This document shows positions 17,152-23,389 of a stretch of DNA of 30,805 nt, piece by piece. Under the pieces are notes generated by a model. The model did no database searches. It was not told the origin of the DNA and saw only the letters and a list, made by a program, of their open reading frames with translations. Origin of the DNA: a virus. The DNA lies in IMG/VR virus record IMGVR_UViG_3300022752_003250, positions 1 to 30,805 of that record, one strand, 5' to 3'. Both the position numbers and the translations under genes were made by a program. Position 1 is the stretch's first letter. The number at the start of each line of letters is the position of its first letter.

Positions 17152-17363
17152 CAGAAGATGTTGATGGCTTAATTACTTCAATTAGTATGAATCAAGTCCT
17201 TGTTGCGATACTAGAAGAGTATGGTAAGTTGACTGTTCCAACATTGAGGTTTTTAGATGTTAATGTAAGTAATAAAGAATTAGTTATAGATTATGATGAG
17301 ACAACCCCATCATTTACTTTTAGCTTAAGGGAGAAAAATGGAATCGAATCAGATTCTGACTGA
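17148..17363 (+). CDS. Small acidic protein of unknown function
   Basis: A 71-aa protein coupled to dnaE by ATGA and overlapping the MazG-like gene by 26 nt. An N-terminal helix (SMNQVLVAILEEYGKLTVPTL) is followed by beta strands and an acidic end. Similar small proteins with a 'xxVL..ILe.hG.ltVp...fl' pattern occur in phages, but I know no function. Located between polymerase and a nucleotide pyrophosphohydrolase, so nucleotide or fork related by context only. Confidence 0.65.
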   Translation: MTEDVDGLITSISMNQVLVAILEEYGKLTVPTLRFLDVNVSNKELVIDYDETTPSFTFSLREKNGIESDSD

Positions 17364-17685
17364 GTATGGTTTAGATGCATTGTCAGCAATGCTTCATGAA
17401 ATTGCAAAAGAAAAAGGATTTTGGGATGGAGAATATAACCATGACAAGATTGGAAATAAATTAGCTTTAGTTCATTCAGAGGTAACTGAGGTACTTGAGG
17501 CTATTAGAAAATCAAAAGGCAGTGAAAATATTGTAGAAGAAATGGCAGATGTAATTATTAGACTATTAGATGTTTATGCTGCTATGAGAAATGAAGAGCA
17601 AGTGCTTCACAGCCTAGATGAAATTCTAGAAAAGAAAATTAATATAAATAAAGAGCGACAAAGACTTCACGGCAATTTATTTTAA
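17338..17685 (+). CDS. MazG-like nucleotide pyrophosphohydrolase
   Basis: A 115-aa all-helical protein with the MazG signature E48-x2-E51 ... E68-x2-D71 (ExxE with 16 intervening residues then ExxD), which binds Mg2+ and cleaves NTP or dNTP to NMP plus pyrophosphate. Length matches single-domain phage MazG proteins. In phages these enzymes are proposed to adjust dNTP pools or host (p)ppGpp. GGGAG at 17330-17334 is the ribosome site. It lies between dnaE and recA, consistent with dNTP housekeeping. Confidence 0.8.
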   Translation: MESNQILTEYGLDALSAMLHEIAKEKGFWDGEYNHDKIGNKLALVHSEVTEVLEAIRKSKGSENIVEEMADVIIRLLDVYAAMRNEEQVLHSLDEILEKKININKERQRLHGNLF

Positions 17686-17694
17686 TGCTATACT
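17666..17694 (+). promoter_or_regulatory. Promoter of recA-like gene
   Basis: TTCACG at 17666-17671, 17-nt spacer, and AATGCTATACT at 17684-17694 (extended TGC plus TATACT). Predicted start is about 17701, leaving a short leader with AAAGAAAGAG before the ATG at 17716. It is another member of the recurrent extended -10 motif. Confidence 0.6.
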
Positions 17695-17715
17695 ATAGGT
17701 AAAGAAAGAGTATAA

Positions 17716-18720
17716 ATGACAATAACAATGGATGGAATATTAGCAAAGCTAGATCCTAAAACAAGAGCAAGAGTTCAATCAGCACAAGACGTACAAGTAG
17801 AAAAGCAATTGACCCCAAGTATTGGGCTTAATTTTGCTTTGCGTGGTGGTCTTGGGTATGGTCGTCAGGTACTTGTATGGGGTAATAAGTCTGCTGGAAA
17901 ATCTTCTTTTTGTTTACAAATGATTGCTATGGCGCAAAAAGAAGGAAAGACATGTGCATGGATTGATGCTGAGGCATCTTATGATCAATCATGGGCTGAA
18001 AATTTAGGAGTAGATTCATCTTCCCTTATCTATTCTCCAGCAAAAACAGTTAACGATATGGTTGATGTTGCAACAAAATTAATGGAAGCTGGCGTAGATA
18101 TGATTGTAGTTGATTCAATCTCTGCATTACTTCCTGCAATTTATTTTGAAAAAGATGGAAATGAAATGAAAGATTTGCAAGATACAAAGCAAATCGGCGC
18201 TGAAGCAAAGGATATGACCCACGCAGTCAAAATGTTAAATTATGCAAACAAAAACACATTACTTGTTCTCATCTCACAACAACGAAATCAATTTGGATCT
18301 ATGCATGCTAGTCACATCCCCACAGGTGGCATGGCAGTCAAGTTCTTTTCCTCAACGGTCATTAAACTTTGGTCGTCTGAAGCTGAGGCAAATGCTATTA
18401 AAGCTGGGGTTAAAGTTGGCGACAAAATCATTGAACAAAGAGTTGGACGACCAGTTAATTGGATTATTGATTACAACAAACTCGGCCCCCCAAATTTATC
18501 GGGACAGTACGACTTTTACTACCAAGGGGACACTCTTGGTGTAGATCGTGTTGGAGAAACTCTTGATGTTGCTGAAATGTGCGGCATAGTAGAAAAGGGT
18601 GGAGCATGGTACACAGTAAATGGAGAACGTTTTCAAGGACGTGCAAAGGCTGTAGCATATTTAAAGGAAAATCCAGATGTTGTAGACAGCTTAGAAGAAG
18701 AGATAAATGCCAAATATTAA
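17716..18720 (+). CDS. recA: RecA-like recombinase
   Basis: A 334-aa strand-exchange ATPase. Walker A G56-NKSAGKS (56-63), Walker B MIVVDS with D133, a catalytic Glu region at DAEASYDQ, and LISQQRNQFG-type L2-adjacent sequence. Close to bacterial RecA length (~350) but with a divergent N terminus and a short acidic C terminus (SLEEEINAKY). It would promote homologous pairing for phage DNA repair and recombination-dependent replication, working with the Cas4-like and RuvC-like nucleases downstream. It has its own promoter immediately upstream. UvsX-type recombinase is a possible alternative name. Confidence 0.92.
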   Translation: MTITMDGILAKLDPKTRARVQSAQDVQVEKQLTPSIGLNFALRGGLGYGRQVLVWGNKSAGKSSFCLQMIAMAQKEGKTCAWIDAEASYDQSWAENLGVDSSSLIYSPAKTVNDMVDVATKLMEAGVDMIVVDSISALLPAIYFEKDGNEMKDLQDTKQIGAEAKDMTHAVKMLNYANKNTLLVLISQQRNQFGSMHASHIPTGGMAVKFFSSTVIKLWSSEAEANAIKAGVKVGDKIIEQRVGRPVNWIIDYNKLGPPNLSGQYDFYYQGDTLGVDRVGETLDVAEMCGIVEKGGAWYTVNGERFQGRAKAVAYLKENPDVVDSLEEEINAKY

Positions 18721-18895
18721 TGAATTTCTTAATAAGCCAGAAAAAATATTTGCTCCAGAACTTGAAAAAATAGGTGGAGTTAAACCTTGTAACAAGTGTG
18801 ACAAGGATGCACAAGAATATTTTTGGGATGCAGTCAATATGACTATATCTTGGGAATGTCCAGACGGACATAAGAATGCTTATGTGGTCGGATAA
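18707..18895 (+). CDS. Small zinc-binding protein after recA
   Basis: A 62-aa protein overlapping recA by 14 nt. C28-x2-C31 (CNKC) and a later CPDGH (Cys about 51, His about 55) suggest a C2-C-H zinc ribbon around a hydrophobic core (EYFWDAVNMTISWEC). Acidic N terminus. Co-expression with recA and a putative nuclease makes a recombination accessory plausible; there is no direct evidence for function. Confidence 0.65.
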   Translation: MPNINEFLNKPEKIFAPELEKIGGVKPCNKCDKDAQEYFWDAVNMTISWECPDGHKNAYVVG

Positions 18896-19203
18896 TGTCA
18901 GAAAGATCAGAAGTAAAACGTGATGGCGCTAAAGCTCAAAAAAATAGTGGGCGTGGTGATTATCAAAAGGGTGATGCAAAATGGAAACAGTTCCTTGTGG
19001 ACTATAAAGAAACAAAAGCATCATTTAATTTAAACAAAGATGTATGGGCAAAAATCTGTACAGACACTTTTAAGGTAAGCAGAGATATGCATCCTGCCCT
19101 TAAAATTATAATCGGTGAGGATTCCAAGGTTCGTCTTGGAATCATTGAGTGGTCAGTCTTAGAAGACTTGATCGCATTCTGGGAGGAAAATAATAATGGC
19201 TAA
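18895..19203 (+). CDS. Small protein with PD-(D/E)xK-like pattern, possible nuclease
   Basis: A 102-aa protein beginning one base inside the previous stop. Residues ~17-45 read KNSGRGDYQKGDA then FLVDYKET, a spacing reminiscent of the G..D...(D/E)xK signature of Holliday-junction resolvases and small endonucleases. The second half (DVWAKICTDTFKVSRDMHPALKIIIGE, then LGIIEW) has alternating strand and helix. Between RecA and SSB, such a nuclease would fit, but the catalytic assignment is inference; it could equally be a catalytically dead DNA-binding relative. Confidence 0.5.
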   Translation: MSERSEVKRDGAKAQKNSGRGDYQKGDAKWKQFLVDYKETKASFNLNKDVWAKICTDTFKVSRDMHPALKIIIGEDSKVRLGIIEWSVLEDLIAFWEENNNG

Positions 19204-19591
19204 TCCAACAATTACAATCGTTGGCAGAGTAGGACAGGATCCAGTTAAGCTGAACGGTGGCGGAGTAAGACTTCGTATTGTTTCAAATGATCGTGTTAAG
19301 AATGATGCAACAAATCAATGGGATGATAAAGACACTTCATGGTGGACAGTTAAGGCATGGAAGAGTTTGGCGGAACAGAGTATCAGTACTCTTAAAAAGG
19401 GCCAGGAAGTAGTTATCGTAGGCAAGATCTATGAAGAGACTTGGCAAGATAAAGAAGGAAATAATAGAACATCTTACGATGTAAATGCAGATACCATTGC
19501 AGTAACGACATGGTCTTTATCTAAGGATAAGCCAAAAACATTTAGCCCAATTAAAGATTGGCACATGGATGATGTAGAGGTGCCTTTCTAA
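19196..19591 (+). CDS. ssb: OB-fold single-stranded DNA-binding protein (SSB)
   Basis: A 131-aa bacterial-type SSB. The N-terminal ~105 residues form an OB fold (ITIVGRVGQDPVK, then WWTVKAWKSLAEQ, KKGQEVVIVGKI). The C terminus ends DDVEVPF, matching the acidic DDxxPF peptide through which SSB recruits repair and replication partners. It overlaps the preceding gene by 8 nt. Phage-encoded SSB near recA suggests a recombination role, while the gp32-like protein at 13185 probably serves the fork. Confidence 0.9.
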   Translation: MANPTITIVGRVGQDPVKLNGGGVRLRIVSNDRVKNDATNQWDDKDTSWWTVKAWKSLAEQSISTLKKGQEVVIVGKIYEETWQDKEGNNRTSYDVNADTIAVTTWSLSKDKPKTFSPIKDWHMDDVEVPF

Positions 19592-19749
19592 TGAAAGAAA
19601 TTTTGTATACAACAATTACTGGAATTGCTGTAGGTGGAGTATTTAGCATTTTTAAATTGCCAATCCCTGCCCCACCAGTATTTGCTGGATTAATGGGAAT
19701 CGTTGGTTTGTGGATTGGCTATGCTATTGTTCAAAAGGTGTTGCTATGA
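19591..19749 (+). CDS. XapX-like two-helix membrane protein
   Basis: A 52-aa ORF coupled to ssb by TAATG. Two hydrophobic helices flank a proline-rich turn, KLPIPAPPVFAG, then GIVGLWIGYAIV. The pattern closely resembles the XapX (DUF1427) family of small bacterial membrane proteins, whose function is unknown. Its TGA overlaps the next ATG. In a lysis context this shape would be read as a holin, but it sits inside a replication operon, so a membrane anchor or a moron gene is as likely. Confidence 0.65.
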   Translation: MKEILYTTITGIAVGGVFSIFKLPIPAPPVFAGLMGIVGLWIGYAIVQKVLL

Positions 19750-19850
19750 CAGCATTTCTTTTTGGAATAATGGTTGGTTTTGTTATTGGATACGCACTAG
19801 GTTTATTCGTAGATAAGTGGGATAAGAAAATTAAAAATGGCAGAGGATAA
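19746..19850 (+). CDS. 34-aa single-pass membrane peptide
   Basis: ATG overlaps the preceding TGA (ATGA) and the ORF runs to TAA at 19848-19850, overlapping the next gene by 14 nt. One Gly-rich transmembrane helix (AFLFGIMVGFVIGYALGLFV) is followed by a strongly basic tail (DKWDKKIKNGRG), so the tail should face the cytoplasm. Its coupling to the XapX-like gene suggests that the two work as a membrane pair. No family name can be given. Confidence 0.6.
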   Translation: MTAFLFGIMVGFVIGYALGLFVDKWDKKIKNGRG

Positions 19851-20175
19851 AAATACTCTAGAGCTAATCAGTAATATTACTGAATTTAATGATCTTCATG
19901 AGTTTATGAAGGATGAGCATTTGGATAAGGCTCTAGCAATTGTGGTAAAATTGTTAATGAATCCAGATGTTCCTTCTGCAAAAGCTCCTCATTTAATTAT
20001 GGAACTTCAGGCTATGTCTACAAAGTTTGCAGTGCTTGCATCTGTATACTCTACAATTGCTAAGGACAAGGCTGGAACAGCAAATAATAATAAAAAGAAT
20101 ATATATTATTCAGTAAAAGAGTCCATAGACAAGCTGGTAGATGCACTTAAATATGTTGTGAGGTATAACTCTTAA
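19837..20175 (+). CDS. Hypothetical all-helical protein
   Basis: A 112-aa, almost wholly helical acidic protein (helices around TEFNDLHEFMKDEHLDKAL, then HLIMELQAMSTKFAVLASVYSTIAKD, then YSVKESIDKLVDALKYVVRY). No Cys, signal peptide or catalytic motif. It ends directly before the Cas4-like nuclease gene and could be a partner protein for it. Not recognised. Confidence 0.65.
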   Translation: MAEDKNTLELISNITEFNDLHEFMKDEHLDKALAIVVKLLMNPDVPSAKAPHLIMELQAMSTKFAVLASVYSTIAKDKAGTANNNKKNIYYSVKESIDKLVDALKYVVRYNS

Positions 20176-20967
20176 ATGGGTAGAGATATAGTAAAAAATC
20201 TAAAATTTAAAAAGCATACGGGCAAACATTTTGATCCAGAATTGTTTGCTCAGTTGCTTGATGAGTCATATCGTAATACAAAACGTGCAGATGGCGAAAT
20301 GACCAAGAAGTCTTTTAGCCCCAGTTCTCTTGGGTATGGTCATGGAACATGTCCTAGATACTGGTATATGGCATTCTCTGGCGCAATGTTCATTGATGAT
20401 AATGATGCTGTTGCAGTTGCTAACATGGCGCAGGGTACACAGGCTCACGAAAGACTTCAAAAGCTTATTTCTACTATGCCACAGTTTAGAGCAGAAGAAG
20501 AAGAGATTATTAATGAGTATCCTCCTATCCGTGGCTTTATAGATTTGATTATGGAGTATGACGGAGAAACTGTTATTGGAGAAATTAAAACAGCTAAACA
20601 GGAAGTATGGGATACTCGTCAGTCTGAAATGAAGCCTACGGCAAATCATTTGCTTCAAATATTAACTTATATGAAATTGAAAAATGCTAAAGAGGGATTC
20701 TTTCTTTATGAAAATAAAAATACTCAAGAAGTTTTAGTAATACCAGTTTCTATGAATGAGCGTAACACTAAAATAATTGAAGATACATTCCTGTGGATGT
20801 GTGAGGTATGGGATAACTTTAAAGATGGCGATCTCCCTATGAAGCCAGCTGGAGCAACAAAAACAAAAATGCCTTGTACTTATTGTCCAATTAAGAAAGA
20901 GTGCTATTCAAAAGAAACTCCAGTCGGTACCGTACAGATTGAAAAATTTGAGGTACCATCAATATGA
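20176..20967 (+). CDS. Cas4/RecB-like exonuclease with Fe-S cluster motif
   Basis: A 263-aa nuclease of the PD-(D/E)xK superfamily. H91 (motif I), D123 (GFID), E136-I-K138, then Q161-x3-Y165 (QxxxY). The four cysteines C59 and C234, C237, C243 match the 4Fe-4S cluster layout of Cas4 and AddB-type nucleases. Such proteins resect DNA ends 5'-3' to produce single strands for RecA. There are no CRISPR genes or arrays here, so it is a stand-alone phage recombination nuclease. GTGAGG upstream (20158-20163) is the best ribosome site candidate. Confidence 0.88.
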   Translation: MGRDIVKNLKFKKHTGKHFDPELFAQLLDESYRNTKRADGEMTKKSFSPSSLGYGHGTCPRYWYMAFSGAMFIDDNDAVAVANMAQGTQAHERLQKLISTMPQFRAEEEEIINEYPPIRGFIDLIMEYDGETVIGEIKTAKQEVWDTRQSEMKPTANHLLQILTYMKLKNAKEGFFLYENKNTQEVLVIPVSMNERNTKIIEDTFLWMCEVWDNFKDGDLPMKPAGATKTKMPCTYCPIKKECYSKETPVGTVQIEKFEVPSI

Positions 20968-21242
20968 TTTGTGCAAATTCGGAATGCAAAAAGGAATTCA
21001 ATCCTAAAACTCACAATCAAAAATATTGTACAGATGAATGCTGCCGAATTGCAACTAATAGAAGGATCATGGAAAAGTATTATGAACGCAAGGCTATTAG
21101 AAATGGAGCTTTGCGACCATGTGCTAAATGTAAAATTCAGTTGAGTAGATATAATAAATCTAATTTATGCGCTACTTGTGAAAAGAATATTAATCTAGAA
21201 AATAAATCTAAGCTATTTAGGATGATAGATGACATTAGCTAG
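20964..21242 (+). CDS. Double zinc-finger protein
   Basis: A 92-aa protein with two Cys clusters. The first, CANSEC plus KYCTDECC (~residues 3-28), looks like the short treble-clef often seen in phage and bacterial DNA-associated proteins. The second is C54-x2-C57 and C69-x2-C72, a ribbon. A basic helix (RIATNRRIMEKYYERK) separates them, suggesting nucleic-acid contact. ATGA-coupled to the nuclease gene and overlapping the RuvC-like gene by 14 nt, so probably part of the recombination set. Confidence 0.7.
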   Translation: MICANSECKKEFNPKTHNQKYCTDECCRIATNRRIMEKYYERKAIRNGALRPCAKCKIQLSRYNKSNLCATCEKNINLENKSKLFRMIDDIS

Positions 21243-21795
21243 CCTTAAAAAAACACAAGCAAATAGAGTTTTGGGGATAGATGCCTCTACAAATTCTATT
21301 GCTTTTTGTTTAATGGAAAACGATATTCCACTTAAATGGGGCAAAATAAATTTAGTGGGAAACGATATATATGAAAAAATATATGACGCTAAAGTAAAAA
21401 TGGGATCCATGCTAGATCAGTTAAAGTCTGACTATATTGTTGTTGAGGGTGCAGTATTTGTTAAGTCAGCAGATGCTGTAATTAAATTATCATATGTTTA
21501 TGGAGTGGTTATTGCAGAGCTGATGTCTACTGGAGCTAAGGTTATTACTATTTCTCCTTCCTCTTGGCAGGCATACATAGGAAATAAAAACCCTACAAAA
21601 GAAGAAAAGGCGGCCATCAGAGTAAAAAATCCAGGCTATGCTGACTCCTGGTATCAAAACCAATTACGTAATATGCGTAAACAAAGAACAGTAGACTACT
21701 TTAATAATAAATATGGTCTATCTTTAAATGATTTTGATGTGGCAGATTCATTCGGAATTGCACATTATTCAAATAGTATATTAACGGAACGATGA
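21229..21795 (+). CDS. ruvC: RuvC-like Holliday-junction resolvase
   Basis: A 188-aa RNase H-fold nuclease with the acidic active-site series D18 (VLGIDAS), E73 (YIVVEGA) and D173 (DVADSFGI). RuvC dimers cut four-way junctions symmetrically. A lysine-rich insertion (~119-152) distinguishes it from bacterial RuvC (~170 aa). It follows RecA, SSB and the Cas4-like nuclease, giving a full pathway of end resection, strand exchange and resolution, and it may also clear branched DNA before packaging. Confidence 0.85.
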   Translation: MTLASLKKTQANRVLGIDASTNSIAFCLMENDIPLKWGKINLVGNDIYEKIYDAKVKMGSMLDQLKSDYIVVEGAVFVKSADAVIKLSYVYGVVIAELMSTGAKVITISPSSWQAYIGNKNPTKEEKAAIRVKNPGYADSWYQNQLRNMRKQRTVDYFNNKYGLSLNDFDVADSFGIAHYSNSILTER

Positions 21796-21938
21796 AATAT
21801 TATCAAAGTAAAGAGTGGCTATATCGTAGATATGTCCTACAAAAAAAGACAGTTACGGAAATAGCAAAAGAATGCAATGTATCTGCTATGACTATACAAA
21901 GATACCTGGATCAGTTTGGATTAATTAAAAAACGATGA
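21792..21938 (+). CDS. 48-aa helix-turn-helix protein
   Basis: This small ORF joins both neighbours with ATGA overlaps. Residues ~19-45 form a clear HTH (KTVTEIAKECNVSAMTIQRYLDQFG) preceded by a basic aromatic helix (KYYQSKEWLYRRY). The HTH is of the resolvase/homeodomain-like type. It could be a DNA-binding regulator or a stand-alone domain related to those attached to homing enzymes. No target site is evident. Confidence 0.7.
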   Translation: MKYYQSKEWLYRRYVLQKKTVTEIAKECNVSAMTIQRYLDQFGLIKKR

Positions 21939-22498
21939 AGCTTTATGAAGGAAGTTACAGCCAAGCAGGGCAAGAATCTTTTGTTATTAATACTCTCAGA
22001 GAAAAACAAAATGGATTCTATTTGGAGATAGGCGCTTATGATTCAAAGATAATGAGCAATACTTACTTGCTGGAAACTCAATTTGGGTGGACTGGAGTCG
22101 GACTAGAAATAGATTCATATAGAGCAAACGAATATAATACAAATAGATCTAATAAATGTTTAAATGTAGATGCAACAACATTTGATTACTTAGATTATTT
22201 TATTAAAAATGATTTCCCTACCAGAATAGACTATTTACAAATAGACATTGAGCCAGCATATCAGTCTTTAAATGCTTTAAAAGCTTTGCCTCTTGACAGA
22301 TATAGGTTCTCTGTAGTAACATTTGAACATGATCTATATGCTGATCCAAATAATGCTTTAATAAAGCAAGAAGCTATAGATATATTTGAAAAATTTAATT
22401 ATAAACTTGTTGAAGAAAATGTTATGCATGAAGGTAATGTTTTTGAAGATTGGTGGATCGATGGAGAAATACTAGATAGAGCGGAGATAACATGTTAA
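21935..22498 (+). CDS. FkbM-like SAM-dependent methyltransferase
   Basis: A 187-aa Rossmann-fold enzyme with the FkbM pattern: SQAGQESFV near the N terminus, the SAM loop FYLEIGAYDS (~28-37), the acidic GLEID (strand 2 end), then YLQIDIE (~101-107). Members O-methylate sugars or small molecules; viral copies are frequent but their substrates are unknown. No signal peptide, so cytoplasmic. It could modify host surface glycans or phage glycoconjugates. Overlaps neighbours by 4 and 7 nt. Confidence 0.75.
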   Translation: MKLYEGSYSQAGQESFVINTLREKQNGFYLEIGAYDSKIMSNTYLLETQFGWTGVGLEIDSYRANEYNTNRSNKCLNVDATTFDYLDYFIKNDFPTRIDYLQIDIEPAYQSLNALKALPLDRYRFSVVTFEHDLYADPNNALIKQEAIDIFEKFNYKLVEENVMHEGNVFEDWWIDGEILDRAEITC

Positions 22499-22821
22499 AA
22501 CCAGTATTTGAAGATGTAAATGAATTTAGATGTACAGACCTGTATTTGCATTCTGTTGGCGCCCCAGCAGGACACAGCATTTGGACAGCATGCCATGAAA
22601 TTGCACATATGTTAATTGAAAAAAATATATCTTATGGTAATTCAGCACTTGAACCAGCCAGAATATTTTCAACGGCGGATTCAACAGAACAGCTTAAGGT
22701 TCGTATTGATGATAAATTAAATAGAGTAAAAAATAACCAAGGCTACGCAGGAGATAATGATATTGATGATCTTATTGGATATTTAATTCTGTATAAGATT
22801 TCCAAGGCTAAATCTGATTGA
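22492..22821 (+). CDS. DUF1599-like nucleotide-metabolism protein
   Basis: A 109-aa helical protein with the motif series KNISYGNSALEPARIFS, RIDDKLNRV and DDLIGYLILYKI, which I recognise as the DUF1599 / nucleotide-modification-associated pattern. Such proteins are predicted to bind nucleotides and often accompany phage DNA-modification or dNTP genes; the reaction is not established. It closes the replication transcript; a strong promoter starts within its last codons. Confidence 0.65.
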   Translation: MLKPVFEDVNEFRCTDLYLHSVGAPAGHSIWTACHEIAHMLIEKNISYGNSALEPARIFSTADSTEQLKVRIDDKLNRVKNNQGYAGDNDIDDLIGYLILYKISKAKSD

Positions 22822-22852
22822 CATTTTAGTCGACTGAAAGTATAATATATTA
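22818..22852 (+). promoter_or_regulatory. Consensus sigma70 promoter, leaderless, palindromic spacer
   Basis: TTGACA (22818-22823), 17-nt spacer, TATAAT (22841-22846): both hexamers perfect. Six nt follow, then the ATG at 22853, so the RNA should begin at the start codon. The spacer contains AGTCGACT (22828-22835) inside a longer near-palindrome, TTTTAGTCGACTGAAA (22824-22839), a possible operator. Confidence 0.85.
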
Positions 22853-23389
22853 ATGAGCGAAATAGAATTATCAGAGCATTTTGACCGCATGAATAGGGTT
22901 GTAGAAGAACTTCTTAAAGGGAGTACGCCAACTCAAATCGCCACGATTACAGGAATCCAACGCAAAGAAGTTTTAGAGTTGATTGATGATTGGAAGAATG
23001 TAGTACATAATGATAGCAATATTAGAGACCGTGCAAGAGAAGCAATCTCTGGAGCAGACCAGCATTATGCAATGCTTATTAAAGAGTCATGGAAAACTGT
23101 AGAGGATGCAGATCAGGCGGGTCAGCTAGGAGTTAAGGCTACAGCTTTAAAGCTAATTGCAGATATAGAAACAAAAAGAATTGGTATGCTTCAATCAGTA
23201 GGTGTTCTTGAGAACAATGAAATTGCATCTCAAATTGCTGAAACAGAAAGAAAGCAAGAAATTCTTGTTAAGATTTTAAAAGAAGTTACTTCAACATGTC
23301 CTAAATGTAAGATGGATGTTGCAAAAAGATTATCTCAAATAACTGGAGTAATTGAATCAGTCCCAGCAGAGGAATCAGATGTCGTTTGA
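22853..23389 (+). CDS. terS: Probable small terminase subunit
   Basis: A 178-aa protein ending 11 nt inside the large terminase gene. Residues ~18-48 form an HTH (LKGSTPTQIATITGIQRKEVLELIDDWKN), followed by long helices (~55-145) suited to ring oligomerisation and a CPKC pair at ~149-152. Position, HTH and helical body are those of small terminases that recognise packaging sites, though sequence alone does not prove it. No Shine-Dalgarno is seen; the consensus promoter predicts a leaderless message. Confidence 0.7.
   Translation: MSEIELSEHFDRMNRVVEELLKGSTPTQIATITGIQRKEVLELIDDWKNVVHNDSNIRDRAREAISGADQHYAMLIKESWKTVEDADQAGQLGVKATALKLIADIETKRIGMLQSVGVLENNEIASQIAETERKQEILVKILKEVTSTCPKCKMDVAKRLSQITGVIESVPAEESDVV

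Noticed and set aside
18464-18871. 135-codon minus-strand ORF across the end of recA
   Set aside because: Low-complexity Leu/His/Phe-rich product opposite recA and a coupled small gene; no start signal.
20176-20967. Cas4-like gene as evidence of a CRISPR-Cas system
   Set aside because: No cas1, cas2, effector or repeat array is present; the setting among RecA, SSB and RuvC fits a phage recombination nuclease.
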